Assembly: GCA_005788585.1 (NCBI GenBank)
Contig: SYBY01000264.1
Coordinates: 1-32,569, forward strand
From: Actinomycetota bacterium
Lineage (GTDB): Bacteria; Actinomycetota; Thermoleophilia; Solirubrobacterales; Solirubrobacteraceae
Length of the DNA: 32,569 nt
Reading direction: 5' to 3'
A model generated the notes under the pieces. The model made no database searches and was not told the origin of the DNA. It worked only from the letters and a program-made list of their open reading frames with translations. The position numbers and the translations under genes are program-made. Each line of letters begins with the position of its first letter. Positions within the stretch are counted from its first letter, which is position 1. Shown piece by piece: positions 31,155 through 32,569 of this stretch.

Positions 31155-32474
31155 ATGAGACTGTCCATTCGCGCCAAGCTGCTCGGCAGCTCGGCGATCC
31201 TGCTCGTGCTGATGACCGCGATCGGCGTGATGAGCGTCAAGAGCCTCGGTGACGTCTCGCACGAAGCCGACCGCGCGTACCGCGTCGCCACCGAGCCACT
31301 CGTCGAACTCGCCGAAGCCACCCAGGCCAACAACGAGATTCGCGCGCTCGTCGGCTACCACGTGCTCAGCACGTCTCCGGAAGCCATGCGGGAGTTCGAC
31401 GCGAGCATCGAGAAGGACAGCAAGATCCTCGACTCCGCCCTGGCGGCCTACGACAAGACGATCGTGACCGACCGCGGCCGGCGTCAGTTCGACGCACTCC
31501 AGCGCGAGAGCCGGCTCCTGGAGGACATGCGCGAGCAGGTGCTCGGACTGTCACGCAGCATGCGCACCGCCGAAGCGACCCGCCTCATCAACGAGGAGTA
31601 CATCCCCGAGGCGAACAAGGTCAACGAGCTGTACACGCAGCTGCTCGGGACCAAGCGTGGCGTTGCCGCGGAGATCGACGAGGACATCCGCTCGACGTAC
31701 GCCTCGAGCCGCACCCTGACGATCGCCATGCTGATCATCGCCGTCATCCTCGGTGCCACCATCGCCCTCCTGCTCAGCCGCGCGATCTCGCGTGGCATCG
31801 GTCAGATGCTTGCCGCGGCGAACGGGATCAGCGAAGGCGACCTCGACCAGCGCGTCGACGTCCAGAGCCGTGACGAGGTCGGCGACATGGGTCAGGCGTT
31901 CGGTCGCATGATCGAGTACCTGCGCTCGATGGCCACGAGCGCGAACCGCGTCGCCGACGGCGACCTGACCGTCGACATCGAGCCGCGGTCCGAACGGGAC
32001 GTGCTCGGCAACGCGCTGCAGCAGATGACGGCCAGCCTCCGCGACACCGTCGGCGAGGTGCAGAAGACCGCGGACACGCTCTCTTCCGCCTCGCAGCAGA
32101 TGGCATCGAGCTCGGAGGAGAGTGGCCGCGCGATCGCCGAGATCGCCAGCGCCGTCACCCAGGTCGCACACGGCGCCGAGCGTCAGGTCGTCACCATCGA
32201 GTCCGCAAAGGCGGCGAGCGACGAGGTCGTCCAGGTCACCGGCATGTCGGCCGAGAACGCGAGCCAGACGGCACAGGCCGCGAGGAACGCCCGCGACGTG
32301 GCGCGCGAAGGCGCCGGCGCCGTGGTCGAGGCGACCAGCGCGATGGCCGCCGTCCGCGAGTCGACCGCGCACGTGACGCAGGCCATCCGAGAGCTGGGTT
32401 CCAAGAGTGAGCAGATCGGCGGGATCGTCGACACGATCACCGGTATCGCCGTGAAGAAGTCAAAGAGGAAATGA
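31155..32474 (+). CDS. Methyl-accepting chemotaxis protein, truncated by an abrupt sequence switch
   Basis: A transmembrane chemoreceptor. TM1 is at about residues 7-29, a four-helix-bundle ligand domain at about 30-187, TM2 at about 188-211, a HAMP domain at about 210-262 and a second HAMP-like unit (VADGDLTVDIEPR) to about 310, then the signalling coiled coil. It reads normally to SEQIGGIVDTITGIA (through 32450), where receptors continue into the conserved EQTNLLALNAAIEAARAGE tip. Instead the frame becomes VKKSKRK and stops at 32474. The native protein would be perhaps 100-200 residues longer. The ATG at 31155 has AAAGGA 11 bases upstream. The real gene is certainly intact elsewhere if the junction is an artefact. 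Confidence 0.9.
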   Translation: MRLSIRAKLLGSSAILLVLMTAIGVMSVKSLGDVSHEADRAYRVATEPLVELAEATQANNEIRALVGYHVLSTSPEAMREFDASIEKDSKILDSALAAYDKTIVTDRGRRQFDALQRESRLLEDMREQVLGLSRSMRTAEATRLINEEYIPEANKVNELYTQLLGTKRGVAAEIDEDIRSTYASSRTLTIAMLIIAVILGATIALLLSRAISRGIGQMLAAANGISEGDLDQRVDVQSRDEVGDMGQAFGRMIEYLRSMATSANRVADGDLTVDIEPRSERDVLGNALQQMTASLRDTVGEVQKTADTLSSASQQMASSSEESGRAIAEIASAVTQVAHGAERQVVTIESAKAASDEVVQVTGMSAENASQTAQAARNARDVAREGAGAVVEATSAMAAVRESTAHVTQAIRELGSKSEQIGGIVDTITGIAVKKSKRK

Positions 32475-32569
32475 AAAAGTATAGAGAGGAATTAAATTGT
32501 GAATATAGTGGGTTGCCTTCACCAAAAGCATACGAAGTAAATAAAATTATAAACAAATAGTATGTTAAA
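32451..32569 (+). other. Low-GC foreign tail with C-terminal coding fragment
   Basis: 34 of 119 bases are G or C (29%), against roughly 70% elsewhere. In the frame starting at 32453 it is open through a Lys/Glu/Asn-rich peptide (EEVKEEMKKYREEL, then GLPSPKAYEVNKI) to a TAG at 32558-32560, with low-GC codons throughout. It is the end of an unidentified protein from an AT-rich genome. No terminal inverted repeat or transposase end is visible. A chimeric contig end is the likeliest explanation. Confidence 0.8.

Noticed and set aside
32451..32569. End of an insertion sequence or integrated element
   Set aside because: No terminal inverted repeat, target duplication or transposase motif can be seen in 119 nt, and the switch is at the contig end, which fits a chimera better.

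Overview
The window is about 32.6 kb of very GC-rich bacterial chromosome, with GC-ending codons, many GTG starts, short intergenic gaps and few canonical -35/-10 boxes. The gene content points to a soil actinobacterial lineage. The secreted RTX-like protein with a basic C-terminal domain, the secreted tail-collar protein, the dense TetR regulators and the chemotaxis plus HD-GYP genes together suggest Thermoleophilia/Solirubrobacterales (Conexibacter, Patulibacter or Solirubrobacter type). That placement is inference from gene style, not from a marker gene. No rRNA, tRNA, CRISPR array or insertion sequence was recognised.

Layout. (1) 1-4198: a minus-strand operon of TetR regulator, pentapeptide-repeat protein, metallo-beta-lactamase-fold lactonase and SDR (cut by the window edge) diverges from a plus-strand amidase across a perfect 22-bp palindrome. 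(2) 4234-6531: a large secreted protein with a zinc-phospholipase-C-like head, a PLAT-like domain and a CARDB-like tail, closed by a strong hairpin. (3) 6608-9357: a translationally coupled wecB-like epimerase and a family 2 glycosyltransferase. (4) 9436-12168: two secreted proteins, tail-collar and RTX-like, in convergent orientation. (5) 12319-16472: hemW and an MMPL-family exporter, divergent from a TetR regulator with two palindromic operator candidates. (6) 16476-18415: an MFS drug exporter and MarR regulator behind a 25-bp palindrome.

(7) 18428-22994 is the most unusual part. A TetR-type regulator with an extra N-terminal helix-turn-helix diverges from a 918-residue protein that joins an FAD aromatic-ring hydroxylase, a VOC (extradiol-dioxygenase/glyoxalase-like) domain and an SCP2-like domain. 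A fumarylacetoacetate-hydrolase-family gene follows 19 nt later. This reads as a compact hydroxylate, cleave, hydrolyse catabolic module. The join between hydroxylase and VOC domains still carries what looks like a Shine-Dalgarno sequence with correct spacing to an ATC codon, as if two genes fused recently.

(8) 23011-27166: an Lrp/AsnC regulator divergent from an AceE-type 2-oxoacid dehydrogenase E1 and a lipoyl E2, with no E3. (9) 27220-30779: two more TetR regulators, a small membrane protein, an HD-GYP response regulator and an unrecognised helical protein. (10) 31155-32450: a methyl-accepting chemotaxis protein that stops abruptly in its signalling domain where the sequence switches to a 119-nt, 29% GC tail of low-GC coding character. 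This is most likely a chimeric contig end.
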